Source: JABWBJ01 sp964608035
GTDB taxonomy: Bacteria > Gemmatimonadota > Gemmatimonadetes > Gemmatimonadales > Gemmatimonadaceae
DNA length: 8,022 nt
Direction of reading: 5' to 3'
Assembly (NCBI GenBank): GCA_964608035.1
Contig: CAZSNV010000224.1
Coordinates: forward strand, 1 to 8,022
A program made the translations under genes and the position numbers. The notes under the pieces were generated by a model. It had not been told where the DNA came from, did no database searches, and saw nothing but the letters and a program-made list of their open reading frames with translations. Positions 7,095 to 8,022 of this stretch are shown here, piece by piece. Numbering within the stretch: position 1 is the first letter of the stretch; each line of letters starts with the position of its first letter.

Positions 7095-7343
7095 TTGATT
7101 GTAGCCGAGTACGGCGCGTGGGCCGATTCCCTGTGTCGCGAAAGAACGCTCGTGCTCGGCGAGAAGCTGGCAGACGGGTTTGCCGAGCTGCCATCCGCAT
7201 TGCGGACACAGCCGGCGACGGGTCGTCCGTCCGGGTTGTTCATCGTGCGCGCCAACGACATGCTGGCAGCCGCATCTGTCGCTGGTACGTCACCGCATCT
7301 GCGCTATGGCGGGCGCATCGTGATCCATCAGATCGAGCACTAA
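7095..7343 (+). pseudogene. 5'-truncated YCII-like domain protein remnant
   Basis: The frame encodes 82 residues beginning IVAEYGAWADSL (after a TTG), with LGEKLADG, GLFIVRA, then SPHLRYGGRIVIHQIEH and a stop. These phrases match the body and end of YCII-related proteins, small ferredoxin-fold proteins of about 95-120 residues and mostly unknown function. The opening beta-strand, usually MKY followed by hydrophobic residues, is missing. An in-frame TGA at 7083-7085 closes the frame just upstream, there is no Shine-Dalgarno before the TTG, and the DGPF motif common in the family is absent. The point where homology begins directly follows the inverted repeat and hairpin. I infer a gene that lost its 5' end by deletion or insertion. 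A short functional protein using TTG 7095 is possible but less likely. Confidence 0.5.
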
Positions 7344-7408
7344 GCCCGGCAGTAGCAACGGTCGAGCACGTAACGGATTTCAGTTCACTGTGTACAGGTA
7401 GACTCTGT

Positions 7409-7418
7409 TTCAGCTGAA
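7409..7418. promoter_or_regulatory. Perfect palindrome TTCAGCTGAA upstream of the stress-protein gene
   Basis: A 10-bp perfect inverted repeat sits five bases before the Shine-Dalgarno of the gene at 7439, in the 95-base gap after the YCII-like remnant. Its position would suit an operator or a small structure in the leader. I could not identify a confident -35/-10 pair in this gap. The same 10-mer lies inside the kinase gene at 3365-3374. Confidence 0.3.
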
Positions 7419-7427
7419 CATCCGGAG

Positions 7428-7433
7428 AGGAGG
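7428..7433 (+). promoter_or_regulatory. Consensus ribosome binding site AGGAGG
   Basis: AGGAGG, inside GGAGAGGAGG (7424-7433), lies five bases before ATG 7439. It is the strongest Shine-Dalgarno in the window and fixes the start of the stress-protein gene. High expression under the right conditions is a reasonable inference. Confidence 0.85.
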
Positions 7434-7438
7434 CAACG

Positions 7439-7975
7439 ATGGCACGAGTTACGGCAGCATTTGCGGACCACGCGCAGGCCGAAGCGGCAATCGCCGCAAT
7501 GCGTCAGCATGGGGTAACGGATTCGCATCTCTCAATCGTCGCGAAGCGCGTCGACGAAGTCGCAGTACGGCCTCCCGAGGCGACCGCCGGTGAGCGCGTC
7601 GCCAAAGGCGCGATCACCGGTGTCGGGGTGGGAACCCTGTTCGGCCTCGCGGCATCGCTCATCCCGGGTGTGGGGCCATTCATTGCCGCCGGGTCATTGG
7701 CATCGGCGTTAGGCGCGACCGCGGGAGCGGCCGCCGCAGGGGCAATCGTCGGGGGGACGTCGGGTGCGCTCGCTGGAGCCATGGCGAAAGCCGATTTCTC
7801 GAAGGACGAGGCTGAGTTCTATGGTCCATTGGTCGAGCGCGGCGACGTGATGGTGACGGTGGACACCGACGACGTGTCGCGCGAGCGACTCCGCTCCGAG
7901 CTCGCACAGCTCGGCGGCCGCACCTTTGGCCCGGATCGGAAGCCGACTTCCGCGGAAGTGCGTCGCGAGATCTAA
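7439..7975 (+). CDS. YflT-type general stress protein with Gly/Ala-rich hydrophobic core
   Basis: This 178-residue protein opens with VTAAFADHAQAEAAIAAMRQ (4-23) and then VTDSHLSIVAKR. It closes with YGPLVERGDVMVTVD (128-142) and DDVSRERLRSEL. These halves resemble the heat-induced stress protein YflT / general stress protein 17M family, a ferredoxin-like fold. Between them (about 57-117) is a Gly/Ala-rich hydrophobic stretch (TGVGVGTLFGLAASLIPGVG and on) interrupted by small residues, as in many stress proteins of this type; it may insert in or associate with the membrane. The C-terminal tail is charged. The biochemical function of the family is not established. The start is secured by AGGAGG. 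It has its own leader of about 95 bases and no evident operon partner in the window. Confidence 0.75.
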   Translation: MARVTAAFADHAQAEAAIAAMRQHGVTDSHLSIVAKRVDEVAVRPPEATAGERVAKGAITGVGVGTLFGLAASLIPGVGPFIAAGSLASALGATAGAAAAGAIVGGTSGALAGAMAKADFSKDEAEFYGPLVERGDVMVTVDTDDVSRERLRSELAQLGGRTFGPDRKPTSAEVRREI

Positions 7976-8022
7976 CCGCCAGCCACGCGGATCACCTCGG
8001 GGCGGGCCGTCCCGCCGGACCG
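7972..8022 (-). CDS. Possible C-terminal end of a convergent gene (right edge)
   Basis: On the minus strand, bases 8022 to 7975 read as 16 codons ending EVIRVAGG, followed by TAG (7974-7972). Fourteen of the 16 codons end in G or C, as in the real genes here. If real, its stop overlaps the stop of the stress-protein gene on the other strand. The fragment is too short for a family call, and plain intergenic DNA is a serious alternative. Confidence 0.25.
   Translation of the reverse strand, partial: RSGGTARPEVIRVAGG

Noticed and set aside
8001..8016. Hairpin GGCGGG-CCGT-CCCGCC near the right edge as a terminator
   Set aside because: The 6-bp stem has no T-tract in the six bases left in the window and may lie in coding sequence; such GC hairpins are common by chance here.
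1..8022. CRISPR arrays, tRNA or rRNA genes, transposases, phage or defence genes
   Set aside because: None was seen: there are no spaced direct repeats, no tRNA-like cloverleaf that I could recognise, and no protein of those families in any frame.

Overview
The window looks like ordinary chromosome from a high-GC Gram-negative soil-type bacterium, most likely Gemmatimonadota or a close relative. The grounds are the architecture of the large membrane Ser/Thr kinase (kinase, three membrane segments, TPR tail), a secreted protein with carboxypeptidase-regulatory-like and TonB-plug domains in the style of that phylum, strong G/C third-position bias, and frequent GTG/TTG starts. This taxonomic call rests on recalled family patterns, not on a search.

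Layout, left to right. Bases 1-562, minus strand: the N-terminal 187 residues of a PlsB-like glycerol-3-phosphate acyltransferase that runs off the left edge; it ends just after its HX4D motif. Bases 579-3764, plus strand, starting head-to-head with it: a 1061-residue membrane Ser/Thr protein kinase with an extracytoplasmic TPR tail. After 44 bases containing a 7-bp tandem repeat come two overlapping genes, 3809-4672 and 4657-5538. They encode the ATP-dependent ligase module and the primase-polymerase module of LigD as separate proteins (non-homologous end joining, NHEJ). Bases 5606-7009: a secreted protein with three CarboxypepD_reg-like domains and a TonB-plug-like domain but no beta-barrel. 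Bases 7010-7094 hold a second 7-bp tandem repeat, an inverted repeat and a hairpin. These abut a 5'-truncated YCII-like gene (7095-7343, probably a pseudogene). Bases 7439-7975: a YflT-type general stress protein with the best Shine-Dalgarno in the window. The right edge may carry the end of a convergent minus-strand gene.

The clearest functional unit is the ligase/polymerase pair: overlapping, translationally coupled and with all visible catalytic motifs intact. Ku and the phosphoesterase module are not in the window. The kinase lies 44 bases upstream on the same strand and could be co-transcribed, but nothing in the sequence ties it to DNA repair. The other genes look like independent neighbours.

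I found no convincing new multi-gene system. The signals I would check first are the repeated octamer CGTTAGGC, the two period-7 tandem repeats placed just after stop codons, the split Lig-then-Pol arrangement, the zero-space divergent start at a CCATGG palindrome, and the decapitated YCII-like gene beside an inverted repeat.
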